From Methanogenium cariaci JCM 10550 (GTDB lineage Archaea > Halobacteriota > Methanomicrobia > Methanomicrobiales > Methanomicrobiaceae), in the NCBI RefSeq assembly GCF_001315945.1, contig NZ_BBBG01000019.1, forward strand, positions 1 through 51,782: a stretch of 51,782 bases of DNA. Reading direction: 5' to 3'. The notes beneath the pieces are model-generated. The model was not told the DNA's origin. It saw nothing but the letters and a program-made list of their open reading frames with translations, and did not search any database. Positions 28,496-39,697 of the stretch are shown one piece after another (position 1 is the first letter of the stretch; each line of letters begins with the position of its first letter). The position numbers and the translations under genes were made by a program.

Positions 28496-29298
28496 ATGGG
28501 TGTCAGAAAACCCACGCTTGCGGGGGGGATATGGTATCCGGGTGACCCGACCGTCCTTTCTTCTTTATTAACGTCTTTTTTTAACAATACTACAGGTTTG
28601 CCTGATTGTTTTGGTATCGTTGTTCCTCATGCGGGATATGCGCACTCCGGTCAGGTGATGGCTGCATCATATGCGTGTATTGACCAAAATTTTTCGGGTA
28701 CATTTCTGGTAATCGCGCCAAGTCACCGGGGGGGTATCGGACCCTATACCTCAGAACTTGACTGGGGGCACCCCCCCGCTTGGAACGGTTGCCTGTAATC
28801 GGGTACTTGCCCGTTCTCTGGGAATTCCTGTGTCTGACCAGGCAATTGAAGTGGAGGAGAACTCTCTGGAACTTCAGATGCCATTTATAAAATTTCGTTT
28901 CCCGAATGCACGGGTTGTTCCGGTGCTGATGGTTCCCAGGACTATGCGCACACACTATCGCTTGCAGAAACAATTCTGAATTCTGCAGATATTTCTGCAG
29001 ACGATGTACGGGTTGTTGCGTCCAGTGACTTCTCTCATTATGTGCCTGCAGACGTTGCAATAAAGAATGATGCCTATGCCATTGAGGGACTTTATGACCT
29101 TGACATCAGATCTTTTTATCAGAGACTGAGGGAATATAATGTTAGTGCATGTGGATATGGGCCTATTTCCGTAATGGCAACTCTGGCCCGTCACATGGGG
29201 GGGCAACGAACGGTAAATTAATACAATATATGACAAGCGGTGACACAACCGGCGATATGGAGCAGGTTGTTGGATACGCATCAATAGCGGCGGTATAA
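28496..29298 (+). CDS. MEMO1-family protein (AmmeMemoRadiSam protein B)
   Basis: About 265 residues of the MEMO family: [46 protein letters not shown] and [10 protein letters not shown]. Family members are related to extradiol dioxygenases and keep His/Asp residues, but the reaction in archaea is unknown. It sits at the head of the isoprenoid block, as commonly in methanogens. The ATG at 28496 has AGGAGG upstream. Breaks occur at G5/C7 (28764-28777; [11 protein letters not shown] when repaired), at 28931-28932 where one G is lost ([11 protein letters not shown]), and at G7 29197-29203 (five expected: [11 protein letters not shown]). Confidence 0.88.
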
Positions 29299-29300
29299 TT

Positions 29301-30212
29301 TTGGCAGTATGGAGCGCACCTGGCAAGGTCTTTTTATTTGGTGAACACGCGGTTGTATATGGCAAGCCGGGTATTGCAATGGCAATTAAACCGCGGGTAT
29401 ATGTAACCGTTCGAAAAACACGGCACCCTCCACGGGTGAAATCACCATATCTCGAGAAATGTTTTGAATTAATGGGAGTCAACGGGAGTGTGTATATTCA
29501 TTCCCAGCTTCCCAGTTCTTCCGGTCTGGGATCGTCTGCGGCAGTCACTGTTGCAACCCTTTCGGCAATAAACGATGAATTTGATCTGGGCTACGGAAGA
29601 CCTGAGATCGCAACGATGGCACATTCGGTTGAAAAGAGTGTGCAGAAAGGGCGTGCGAGTGCGACTGATACCTACGTCTCTACCTTTGGGGGTGTCCTTC
29701 TGATTCAGGGGGGGGATATTAAACGGAGACTTCCGCCTGAAGATTTTCATCTGGTTATTGGGAATACCATGGTCTCCCATTCGACAGCCCGGATGGTGGA
29801 GCAGGTGGGCAAATTCCGTGCAACCGATCCGGATATTGTGAATCCGATACTTGATGCGATTGAGGCGGTAACGATGCGATCCCTGCATGTCTTTCAGGAC
29901 CAGCGGGCTCTGGGGGGGAGGTACATGGATATCAATCATGAGCTTCTGGAAGCACTGGGTGTGGGGGGGCATCCTGCACTGACACGACTGGTGACGGCGG
30001 CGCGTGCAGCAGGGGGGGCATATGGTGCAAAGATTACCGGTGCAGGTGGCGGAGGCTCGATAGTTGCTCTCTGTCCCAAACGATCTAAATCCAAAATAGC
30101 CGGTGCAATCGAAGGATGTGACGGCAGGGCAATTATTACTACGATCGATAATGAAGGCGCACGCAAGGAGAAGGAAGATGAAAGAAACCGTACTGATAAA
30201 ACTCGGCGGTAG
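29301..30212 (+). CDS. mvk: Mevalonate kinase
   Basis: Phosphorylates mevalonate in the archaeal isoprenoid pathway. A GHMP kinase of 303 residues with SAPGKVFLFGEHAVVYG, the ATP-binding PSSSGLGSSAAVTVA and the C-terminal KITGAGGGGSIVAL. The start is TTG at 29301, two bases after the MEMO1 stop; no nearer ATG keeps the first motif. Tracts at 29708 (G8), 29912, 29962 and 30012 add Gly residues in frame. The last 35 bases overlap ipk, longer than usual, so the C-terminal end may also be affected by an error. Confidence 0.93.
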   Translation: MAVWSAPGKVFLFGEHAVVYGKPGIAMAIKPRVYVTVRKTRHPPRVKSPYLEKCFELMGVNGSVYIHSQLPSSSGLGSSAAVTVATLSAINDEFDLGYGRPEIATMAHSVEKSVQKGRASATDTYVSTFGGVLLIQGGDIKRRLPPEDFHLVIGNTMVSHSTARMVEQVGKFRATDPDIVNPILDAIEAVTMRSLHVFQDQRALGGRYMDINHELLEALGVGGHPALTRLVTAARAAGGAYGAKITGAGGGGSIVALCPKRSKSKIAGAIEGCDGRAIITTIDNEGARKEKEDERNRTDKTRR

Positions 30213-30948
30213 TGTAATTACCGATAAAAGCGGTGACTGCACGGTTAATACCGAAACTCTTGAACGGATTTCCGGGGTGATTTCCAGCCACTCGGAGATA
30301 CAGTTTATTATTGTTCATGGGGCCGGTTCATGCGGTCACCCTGAAGCGAAACGCCATCACCTTGATATGGGGTTAGACTCTAATAATAAATCAGGTATAT
30401 TTATCACGCACAGGGCAGTTTTAAAGCTGAACACTGCGGTGGTAAACGCGCTTCGTGCCAACGGTGTGGAAGCAGTAGGCATCCACCCGCTTGATGCATG
30501 TACTGCGAAAAACGGACGTTTGGAATCCTTCAGTCATCAGCCTGTTGAGATGTTGGTACACCAGGGAATTGTACCTGTTCTCCACGGAGATGTGGTAATG
30601 GACAGTGTACGGGGGGGTGCCTGCATTGTTTCAGGCGATCAACTGGTCAGTGCAATTCCGGCAAGGATACATGTTGACCGCATTGGACTCGCCACTGATG
30701 TAGCCGGTGTGCTCAGAGACGGGGATGTCGTTCCCCCCCTGATTAACCGTGACACGGTGGCTGATATTGAAATTGGTGAGTCGGACAACACAGATGTGAC
30801 CGGAGGTATGATCGGAAAACTGACGGAGCTTCTGAGACTTTCAGATGAAGGGACCGACTCTACGATATTTCATCTGTCCAGACTCGGGGGGGATTTCCTT
30901 GACGGGCGCGAACATGGTGGAACCATGGTTACCGGAAACCGGGTATAG
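30178..30948 (+). CDS. ipk: Isopentenyl phosphate kinase
   Basis: Converts isopentenyl phosphate to the diphosphate in the archaeal mevalonate route. 256 residues of the amino-acid-kinase fold with LIKLGGSVITDK, the HGAGSCGHP loop with the substrate His, LHGDVVMD, ATDVAGV and DVTGGMIGK. The ATG follows AAGGAAG. Seven-base tracts at 30611, 30732 and 30886 add residues but keep the frame. It lies in mvk-ipk-fni order, so three pathway steps are encoded together. Confidence 0.94.
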   Translation: MKETVLIKLGGSVITDKSGDCTVNTETLERISGVISSHSEIQFIIVHGAGSCGHPEAKRHHLDMGLDSNNKSGIFITHRAVLKLNTAVVNALRANGVEAVGIHPLDACTAKNGRLESFSHQPVEMLVHQGIVPVLHGDVVMDSVRGGACIVSGDQLVSAIPARIHVDRIGLATDVAGVLRDGDVVPPLINRDTVADIEIGESDNTDVTGGMIGKLTELLRLSDEGTDSTIFHLSRLGGDFLDGREHGGTMVTGNRV

Positions 30949-31025
30949 ATACATGAATATTTCCGCTGCAAAGGAAGGAACCTGCAGTGATATGAATATT
31001 TGCTGATGTAAATATTCTCTTAAAC

Positions 31026-31040
31026 CCCCCCAAGGGGGGT
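31026..31040 (+). terminator. C-run/G-run hairpin between ipk and fni
   Basis: C7 (31026-31032), AA, then G6 (31035-31040) can fold on itself. With ordinary tract lengths it would be CCCC-AA-GGGG. It lies 78 bases after ipk and 18 before the fni start, so it could be an attenuator or processing hairpin. Unequal arm lengths suggest the tract lengths are not reliable. Confidence 0.3.
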
Positions 31041-31058
31041 ATTACCATAAAAAACAGG

Positions 31059-32116
31059 ATGATTACCTCCTCTCGGAAAAAGGAGCATCTGGATATCTGC
31101 TGCAATGAAAATATTGTCGCCGGGAGGACCGGATTTGATGATGTCCGTCTCGTTCATAATGCACTTCCTGAGTGTAATATGGATGCCATAACGCTTGGTG
31201 TACAATTTTTGGATCGCCCGCTGAAGGCACCAATTTTTATTGCTGCAATGACCGGGGGGGGCATCCTGATACGAGGGATGTTAACGCCACCCTTGCAATG
31301 GCAGCAGAGGAGTTTGGTCTCGCCATGGGTGTTGGCTCACAGCGTGCAGCCCTTGAAAATCCCGAGATGGAAGACAGCTTTACTGTTGTGCGTGAACATG
31401 CTCCCCCCCATGCGTTTCTCTGTGGAAATCTGGGCATTATCCAGCTGAGAGATAAGGGCATCGAATGGGCGGATAAAGCGGTTGAAATGATTGACGCCCA
31501 GGCACTGTGTATACATCTGAACCCCCTTCAGGAGGCGATACAGCCCGAGGGTGATCATGATGCCGCGGGTTGTCTGGACGCTCTGCAGGAATTATGTTCG
31601 TCATGCCGATACCCGGTCATTGTAAAAGAGACCGGTTGTGGTATATCGCGGGAATGCGCGCGGCAGCTGTTTGCTGCAGGTGCGTCAGCGGTTGATGTAG
31701 GCGGTCTGGGAGGTACTTCCTGGGCGGCGGTGGAACAGTTCCGTGCAAAAAATCCCCTGCAGCAGGCGCTGGGTCTGCATTTTGCAGACTGGGGGGGTAT
31801 ACCAACGGCAGTCAGTGTGGCTGAAGCAACCCTCGCAGGCGGTCCAGTCATTGCGACAGGCGGGCTGAATTCGGGTACCGACATCGCAAAAGCAATGGCA
31901 CTCGGGGCAGGTCTGGGAGGGATGGCGCTTGCCCTTCTGCCACCGGCCATGGACGGATACCAGAGTCTTTGTGATAAAATCCATCAGATCCAGACCGAGA
32001 TTCGGATGTCGTGTTATCTGACAGGATCCCGAAATCCCTCTGAATTAAGGAACATACGAAAATATATCACCGGAATAACGGGTGAAATGTTACAATATGA
32101 GGAAAATAAACTATGA
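31059..32116 (+). CDS. fni: Isopentenyl-diphosphate isomerase, type 2
   Basis: An FMN- and NADPH-dependent isomerase of IPP and DMAPP, about 350 residues. It has TSSRKKEHLDIC at the start, the MTGG flavin-site motif, GVGSQRAALENP, HLNPLQEAIQPEGD, KETGCGIS, DVGGLGGTSWAAVE and ATGGLNSGTDIAKAMALGA. The frame breaks at G8 (31254-31261); six bases restore MTGGHPDTRDVNATLAMAAEEFG. C7 and G7 tracts elsewhere insert residues in frame. Its stop overlaps the ATG of the RNase J-like gene. Confidence 0.94.
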
Positions 32117-33467
32117 AAGTTGAAGTAATTGCTGTCGGCGGATATAATGAAGTCGGCAGAAATATGACCGCCGTGCGATGCGGCAAGGAGATTGTCATTT
32201 TTGACATGGGTCTCCGTCTCGATCAGATCATGATTCACGAGGATGCGGAAGTTGAAAATCTGCATTCCCTTGATCTCATTGAGATGAAGGCAATCCCGGA
32301 CGATACCATAATGAATACGGTGGAAGGTACCGTGAAGGCGATTGTCTGTACGCATGGTCACCTGGATCATATCGGTGCAATACCGAAACTCGCACACCGG
32401 TATGATGCACCAATTATTGCCACGCCCTATACTGCGGCTCTTATCCGTCAGCAAATTGAAGGGGAAAAGCGATTTGTTGTCAATAATCCGGTGTTTGAAC
32501 TTCCAGCAGGGAAAAAATACCGGTATGAAATATCCCAGCACCTCTCCCTTGAATTTATCATCGTACAGCATTCAATCATTGACGCCGCAATGGCTGTCCT
32601 GCACACGCCCCCCCGTGGTGCTATTGTATATGCGCTTGATTTCAAACTGGATCGAACGCCAGTGCTTGGAGACCCCCCCCAACATTGCACGCATGCGTGA
32701 AGTGGGAAAAGAGGGTGTGCTCGCTTTAATCACCGAGAGTGTGAATGTCAACATGCCCGGACGCTGTCCCAGCGAACGCATTGCCCAGCGTCTTGTCAGG
32801 GATGTAATGACCTGTTATGAGGATGAAAAATCCGCAATGTTTGTGGGTACCTTCGCCTCAAATATTGCACGGGTAAAAATGATTGCAGAATGTGCCCATG
32901 AAATTGGGCGCAAACCGGTGCTTCTTGGTCGTTCAATGGAACGATATTCATCAACTGCAGAACAGATGAAACTGGTCGGATTTCCACGTGGTATGACAAT
33001 GCGGGGGGGTAACCGCCGCACGGTTGACAAGATGTTCCGTACCATTATGAAGGAAGGGAGAGACAAATATGTCCCGATCGTCACCGGCAGTCAGGGTGAA
33101 CCCGGTGCCATTCTTACCCGTCTGGCGTCAGGACAGACACCTTTCAAGATTGAAAAAGGGGGGGATAAAATTCTTTATAGTGCAAAAGTTATTCCGAATC
33201 CAATGAATTACGGACAGCGCCATACACAGGAAGTGCTTCTCCGTATGAAGGGTGCACGCATTTTCACCGATCTTCATGTGAGCGGGCATGCATACCGTGA
33301 AGAACATTATGAAGTACTGCATCTGTTCAATCCCCCAGCATGTTATCCCGGCTCACGGCGATATTGATATGACCGGAGGATACCTGAAACTGGCAGAAAG
33401 CTGTGGGTATACTCTGAACAATGATGCCCATATTCTGAGAAACGGGCAGAGACTACTGATAAATTAG
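32113..33467 (+). CDS. RNase J-type metallo-beta-lactamase ribonuclease
   Basis: A beta-CASP ribonuclease of about 450 residues. It has the metal-binding HGHLDHIGAIP and a later AHGDIDMTGGYL motif, the AVGGYNEVGRNM start and the TGSQGEPGA beta-CASP motif. Archaeal RNase J enzymes are 5'-3' exonucleases acting in RNA turnover. The frame breaks at C8 (32673-32680; LGDPNIARMREV needs four or seven) and at C5 (33332-33336; FNPQHVIPAHGD needs four). Located inside the isoprenoid block, an order common in methanogens. Confidence 0.9.
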
Positions 33468-33477
33468 GTGAAAATGA

Positions 33478-34444
33478 ATGGATCTTGGTGCATATCTGGA
33501 AGATGCTGCTGAACAAATCGATATTGTTCTTGACCGTGAATTCGGCGCATTGCCGGGAGAACTGAACAAGGCAAGTGCCCATCTCCTTCTTGCCGGAGGA
33601 AAACGTCTGAGGCCCGCGGTGGTAATGCTTGCTGCAGACCTTGTAGAAAATGGGCGGTCACAGGACATTCTACCTGCTGCACTGGCACTTGAAGTGACTC
33701 ATACCTTCACGCTTGTTCATGATGATATCATGGATGGGGATGCGGTTCGTCGCGGTGTTCCTACCGTGCATATGAAATGGAACGAACCAACGGCAATTCT
33801 TGCGGGTGATGTGCTTTATGCACACGCCTTTGAGTTGATCTGTGCTGCAATTGCACCCGATATTGCAAAGGTGCGGTCGGTGAATGCCCTTGCGAAGGCA
33901 TGTGCGGACCTCTGTGATGGACAGCATATGGATATTCATTTCGAAAACAGAGATGATGTTGATGAAATGGAATATCTCGAGATGGTCTCCAAAAAACCGG
34001 GATACTGTATGCTGCTGCCGCAGCCATTGGCGCCACCCTTGCAGGGGGGGCAGTGTTCAGCAGGTCAATTCACTCTATGAATGGGGACTGAACAGTGGTA
34101 TTGCATTTCAGATTCAGGATGATCTGATCGACCTTATGGCAGATGCGGCAACCAGCGGTAAGGACCGTGCATCAGATCTTCGTGAAGGGAAACAGACACT
34201 TGTGGCAATTCTTGCAAGAGAACGGGGAATTGACCTGACAAAGTATCGGAAACCCACTCTGAGCGATGCAGAAATTGATGAAGCAATCCATCTTCTGGAA
34301 GAGGCGGGTGTCATTGCTGATGTCAGAAATGTTGCTCTTGAGCGGGTTCTCCGGGCGAAAAAGATGCTCGCGATCTTCCCTGACTGCGATGAAAAGGATG
34401 GTCTTCTTCAGATAACGGATTATTTCGTTTCCAGGGGCTTTTAG
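33478..34444 (+). CDS. idsA: Short-chain isoprenyl diphosphate synthase
   Basis: A trans-prenyltransferase making farnesyl/geranylgeranyl diphosphate for membrane ether lipids. About 322 residues with GGKRLRP, the first aspartate motif LVHDDIMD and the second FQIQDDLIDL. The ATG has AGGTGA upstream. The frame breaks at A6 (33991-33996), where seven A give SKKTGILYAAAAAIGATLAGG, and at G7 (34044-34050), where five give AGGSVQQVNSLYEWG. Follows the RNase J gene by 10 bases and precedes gltX by three. Confidence 0.94.
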
Positions 34445-34447
34445 ACA

Positions 34448-36162
34448 ATGGATGGAGATTCCAGAGATTTTCTCTATAAATATGCACTCCAGAATGCGGT
34501 AATGCACAACAGTGTTCCGAAGGCTGGTGCGGTTCTGGGCGCACTGATGGGAAAACATCCTGAATTTCGGCCTCATGCACGGGAGTATTCGGCACTTCTG
34601 GGTGATATCCTGGTTGAAATCGAAGAGATGACCCCGGATGAACGCAGGGCCCGTCTTGAGTTGCTTGCTCCGGAATTGCTGGAAAAAAAGAGAAAAAGAA
34701 GAGAGAGATCGGGCTTCGTGCGCTGGAGAATGTCGGGGGGGAAGAAGGTGTTGTTATGCGCTTTGCCCCCCCGAATCCTTCCGGGCCCCCCCTTCATCTT
34801 GGTCATTCCCGTGCAGCATACCTGAATGATTATTATATCCGGAAGTATGGCGGGAAATATATTATCCGGATTGAAGATACTGATCCAAAACGGATCACGG
34901 AAGAAAATTATCAGATGCTGCTGTCCGATGTGGACTGGCTTGGCATTCAGGTAAGCGACATCGTCTACCAGAGTGACCGGATGGATATTTATTATGCCCA
35001 CTGTGAACAGCTGATTGCAATGGGCGGTGCGTATCTCTGCACCTGTGACTCGGAAATATTCCGGGATCTGAAAAATAACAAAACAGAATGTCCATGCAGA
35101 GGGCGGAGCATTGAAGATAATCTCTCTCTCTGGAAGGACATGCTGGCAGGGGGGGTCTATCATGAAGGGCAGATCACGGTCCGGGTAAAGACCGATATTT
35201 GTCATCCTGATCCTGCGATGCGTGATTTTTCCATCTTCAGGATTGTGGAGAACACCTCCCATCCCCCCCGGTGTGATGCACGGGTCTTCCCTCTGATGAA
35301 TTTCTCGGTTGCAGTGGACGATCATCTGCTGGGTATGACCCATGTAATCCGGGGGGGGAAGGATCATATCGCAAATACCCGGAGACAGAAGTACATTTAT
35401 GATTATTTTGGTTGGGAACAGCCAACCTATTTCCATTATGGGCGGATGTCAATCGGAGATATCGTCCTTTCGACGTCAGCAATGAAGGCAGGTATTGCCT
35501 CAGGGGGGGAGTATTCAGGCTGGGACGATATTCATCTGGGCACGCTGAAGGCAATCGCACGGAGAGGTTTTTCACCGGAAGCGCTCAGAAATGCGATGGT
35601 GGATATTGGAATCGGTCAGACGGATATCAATTTCTCATGGGAAAATCTCTACGCAGCAAACAAAGCGATTGTGGACCCGATTGCAAACCGGTATTTCTTT
35701 GTTCCTGACCCGGTATTGTGTCATATCCCCCCCGATGTCTCTGAACATACGGCACACCCGTTGAAAAATCCCAACGATGAAACGAAGGGAACCCGTTCAT
35801 TGACGTTTACCGGTGATATTTATCTGCCGCGCGATGAACTTGAGGATGGCCGGATGCTCCGGCTCAAGGATCTCTTCAATGTGCGGGTACAGAAGACTGA
35901 TGGTGGGTATTCTCTGGAATATTCCGGGGACTCTCTGGATGAAGCACGGGCAGAACATGCACAGATCGTTCAGTGGCTTCCCGAGGATATGGCAGTTGGA
36001 TGTATGCTTCATACGCCCAGGGGGGGTATCATCGAGGGGGGGGTCTGCGAACCAGATGTCCGCACGGAAACGGATGTGGTTGTTCAGTTTGAGCGGGTAG
36101 GGTTTGCACGGATTGACCGTGCGTCTGAAACCGAGGTTTCAGCGTATTTTGCCCACAAATAA
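34448..36162 (+). CDS. gltX: Glutamyl-tRNA synthetase, archaeal type
   Basis: A class I enzyme charging tRNA-Glu and, in methanogens, tRNA-Gln for later amidation. About 570 residues with an archaeal N-terminal helical extension and the HIGH region FAPNPSGPLHLGH. As written this region has two extra Pro from C7 tracts (34766-34772 and 34786-34792). The KMSKS region appears as VLSTSAMKAGI. The frame breaks at A7 (34683-34689), where eight A give EKKKREIGLRALENVG. At least nine G/C tracts of seven or eight lie in the gene. Last of the run that begins with rps13. Confidence 0.94.
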
Positions 36163-36216
36163 TCTTTTCTTTCATCCAAAGACTCATCTCCCTTAAATTC
36201 CCATATTTTTAGCAAC

Positions 36217-37197
36217 ATGCCGAATCTAAATATCGTTGTACTCGGACCCCCACGGGTATGCAAAAAATATCGGTAAATCAGGCACAGAATCTGATATTAC
36301 ATTTATTAATCTGAAAAAAGGGGGGGAAGACACGGTAACGATCATCGAACCGACGCGATATCCTGACCGGCTGGCACCCCCCCTGTATTACGCGGTGGCG
36401 ATGTCGGATTCTGCATTGCTGGTGATAGATTCAATTACCCCTGCGTTGGGTGAAATGGTTATTATGCTGGATGTCATGGGCATTGAGTCCGGGATGATTG
36501 TGCTGCAAAATTACCTCGATAAATCACAGATTGCGCCCCCCCTGATCCGTGGCACGGTTCTTGAGGGCTATGAGTTTGTGGAAGATGACCCCCCCATTGT
36601 GCTGCGTGAACGGTTCCTTTCCATGGCCGCAGATATTACCTATCCTGTGCCTACGCCGGAGACCGGGTTTGTGATGATCGATCATGCCTTTAATGTGAAA
36701 GGAATCGGTACAGTTGTGCTGGGAAGTGTTGAAAAAGGAACCATTCATCAGCATGATACGGTCACGGTGCTGCCGGGAGAGATGATATGCCAGATTCGTT
36801 CGATTCAGAAACATGATGAGGATGCCAAGGAAGCATACCAGACGGACCGGGTGGGACTGGCGTTGAAAAATATGCCTGCTGAGAGCCTTGAACGGGGGGG
36901 TATGTACTGACGACGGACTCATCCATACGGGTGACAGCAGAAGTCAGGGGTACGGCAAAGGTCGTACGCTTCTGGCCTGAGCCGCTGCGCGAGGGTCTTG
37001 TTGTACATATCGGTTTGTGGACGCAGTTTGTGAACGGGAAGATTATTGCGGTTGAAAATGATGCTGACTGGCATACATGCTCTGTTGTGATTGAACTGGA
37101 CAAGGAAATTGCCTATCTCCCCCCCGGAGAAAAAGCGGTTATCCATTATCTGGATGGCGGAAAACTCAGGATTGCCGGATCGGTAATGCTGGAATAA
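36217..37197 (+). CDS. SelB-like translation-factor homologue
   Basis: About 326 residues with an elongation-factor-like layout: a short N-terminal GTPase-like domain (MPNLNIVVLGPHGYAKNIGKSGT), a domain 2 (PETGFVMIDHAFNVKGIGTVVLGSVEKGTI) and a domain 3-like end (PGEKAVIHYLDGGKLRIAGSVML). The GTPase part is reduced and lacks clear DxxG and NKxD motifs, as in the archaeal SelB-like family of unknown role; true SelB is not expected here. The frame breaks at C5 (36247-36251, four expected) and G7 (36894-36900, five expected: ERGYVLTTDSSIRV). Monocistronic, 54 bases after gltX. Confidence 0.8.
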
Positions 37198-37372
37198 TCC
37201 TTATCGAAAACAAAGAATGATGAAAACAGAGGGCCTGTCTCCTCCGTTTTTTTCAACCATTTTTTCACCCTCTGCGAACCTCTGTTCGGGGGAATCGGAG
37301 AGTAATATGGACGTATTTTTTGCTCTTTTTCCTGCCGGAAAATGGCGACTGTAATCCCTTTTATTTACAAAA

Positions 37373-37589
37373 ATGATGGTTTATTGCAGATTACTGGGCG
37401 GTTGCTGTTGGCAGGTATTTTGAGAGGATGTATGGGTCGTCTCGGGTTGAGGTTGGCCCCCCCTCCGGGCTTCTGTTTGGACACCGATTTTCCGGGCGTG
37501 GCCCGTATGGGGGGGAGGTAATTTATACGTTACTTAACGAGGATTTGCCCAAAGGAACGAGAATCGTAGGCCGCAGCCTGCAGGAGTGA
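37373..37589 (+). CDS. Possible small protein, unrecognised
   Basis: A frame ending DEDLPKGTRIVGRSLQE-like (actual end LNEDLPKGTRIVGRSLQE) is open from about 37388. It lacks an in-frame start unless one T is added near 37381, when ATGATG at 37373 gives a protein of about 72 residues. Single T/A losses of this kind occur in other genes here. Two tracts (37456-37462 and 37509-37515) lie inside. I do not recognise the product; it is convergent with the transporter gene. The 175 bases upstream hold T-rich stretches that may terminate the SelB-like gene. Confidence 0.35.
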
Positions 37590-37624
37590 ACAAACCGCAT
37601 GTCCGGTGTTTATTTACCCATGCG

Positions 37625-39447
37625 TTAAAAAGGAAAAAATATGGGAGTCAAAAGCAGGGTTGTGATGCCCACGATTATCGTGAGCGGCAGTCCCGTTCTG
37701 ATATAATCCCTGGTCGTGTATCCTCCGGGTTCATATACCATCATGTTTGTCTGATATCCGGCGGGGGGGTTGATGAATGCATAGGAACATCCGAGCATCA
37801 GCACAATAACAAACGGCATGAAACTGACTCCGAGATCTACTGCAAGATTGAAGGCAATGGGGGGGAACATGAATGCAGCTGCTGCCGGATTTGTGATGAC
37901 ATTTGTCATGATAACTGCTCCGATAAAAATCGCTGCCAGTGCCAGATACGGGTCAGTACCACTTGCCGATTGGATAATATCTGCAATAGCCCATGAAAGG
38001 CCCGTCTCTGTTAATGCGGATTCAAGGCCGATTGCACATGCAAGGATAACGATTGTCTGAAGATCGATGCTTTTTGTGGCTTGGCCGATGCTCATGCACC
38101 CGGTCAGGAGCATGGCAAATACTGCCAGCAATGCAGCATTGAGCAGAGGTAGCCATTGGAGTGCAACGGTTGTGATCATACAGGCAGTAATTATTGTTGC
38201 TTCGGCGGCACGGTCAGTTCGTTTTATGTGATATCCCTTTAGTCTTCGTATCAGTTTGAACCGTTCTTCATTCCGGTTTTCGTAGAAAAAACTCATCCTG
38301 TACTTCAAGGATGGCATTGTCTCCCTGGAGGATGAAGGTCTGTTTATTCTCAGAAATAACCGGTTTGCCGCCTCGGGAGAGGGCGACCAGATTTCCTCCG
38401 AAGGAGGATGATTTATCGGTATGAATCTGGGATATGGTCTTGCCTGCTGCAGGATTTTTTGGTGAGATGACGACTTCGACCAGGTGATGCAGGTGACGGT
38501 CGCTACTGAGTTCAAAGGTTTCATTTGCGGTTCTCAGACCGATCTTTGACCAGAGGTGAGGGAGTGTATCGCTGTCCGTCCAGAAGGTGATGATGTCTCC
38601 TTCCTGCAACTGCAGTTCGGGTGTGATTTCGAGACGGCCTGTTTGTGGGCGCTCAATGGTTTTGATTTCAAAACCGACCGGCCGGGAAAATCCGACTTCT
38701 TCCAGGGTCTTCCCATCAATTCCCTCGGATTTCCCGACAATGAATTTTGCCTCATAGAGTCTGCCGGGAGTGGTTTTTGCATTGGTCTGTTCTGTTTTTT
38801 CCGGGAGGAGATAGGGGGGCTGTCAGGATGATGAATACGATTCCAATCAGAGCAACCGGTAGTCCTACCGGGGTGGGGGTGAACATGCCGATTTCCTGAA
38901 GTGCGGGGCCGCCGGACGTGCCCGGAGCAAGATAATCGGTGACAAGTCCGGCAATGATGAGGTTTGTTGATGTGCCTATTAATGTGGTGGCCCCCCCTCC
39001 CAGAATGGAAGCGAAACTTAAGGGAATATAAAATCTCGATGCCGGAAGTCCCAGATTGCGTGTGATATCCCGGATGACCGGTATCATCATGGCGATGAGG
39101 GGGGGTGTGTTATTAAGAAATGCACTCCCTCCGGCGATGGGAAAAAGGATTCGGGTAAATGCCTGATTGATGGTGTGGGGAAATCCCAGTAATGTATCCA
39201 CGATGATAATGATGGCCCCCCCGGTGGAATACATGCCATAGGCGACCATAAAAAGCACCGCTACTGAGAGTACACCGGGGGGGTTTGAAAAGCCTTTCAG
39301 CAGCGCGTCGGGCGACGCGAGTCCGAATGTCATGGCACATGTCAGTGCTCCGACAAAGATAACCCATACCGGTAATCGGGATATTATGAGGAGGATGAAT
39401 AGGACGGCCAGTATTGCCAGTGTTGCATACGCATCAGGTCCAAGCAT
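37625..39447 (-). CDS. SLC13-family transporter with TrkA-C domains
   Basis: A membrane transporter of about 606 residues. N-terminal and C-terminal hydrophobic blocks of the divalent anion:Na+ symporter type (LNNTPLIAMMIPVIRD, GGATTLIGTSTNL, MTNVITNPAAAAF, NPAGYQTNMMVY) flank two soluble TrkA-C (RCK_C) regulatory units (YEAKFIVGKSEGIDGKTLEEVGF and LVEVVISPKNPAAGKTI). Substrates could be sulfate, phosphate, molybdate or dicarboxylates; the sequence does not decide. The frame breaks at G6 (38814-38819, five expected) and A6 (38286-38291, five expected). Several tracts add Gly or Pro in membrane helices. A G/C tract lies in its ribosome binding site region. Confidence 0.85.
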
Positions 39448-39697
39448 CTGTGTCTTCCCCCCCTTCTATTGTCAGGCATGAAAATAACAAATAATTCTGT
39501 AATGATGCCGGAGATTATAGGTGTTACCTTATATTCTGTCTGGTTGCTGTTTGGACTGGCGTTCAGCTGTTTTCCGGGTAAATGATTCTTTCGTAAATGC
39601 GCAGTGCTGCTTATAATGGCAAAAGTAAATCCGTATTTTTCTCTCCGGATGGTGAGGAGCTGTGTTAAGCATTTACCTGTTGGGGGGGGTGCAATAA

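Noticed and set aside
31026..31040. C7-AA-G6 as a transposon end or attachment site
   Set aside because: No mobile gene or direct repeat flanks it; it is explained as a small hairpin with altered tract lengths.
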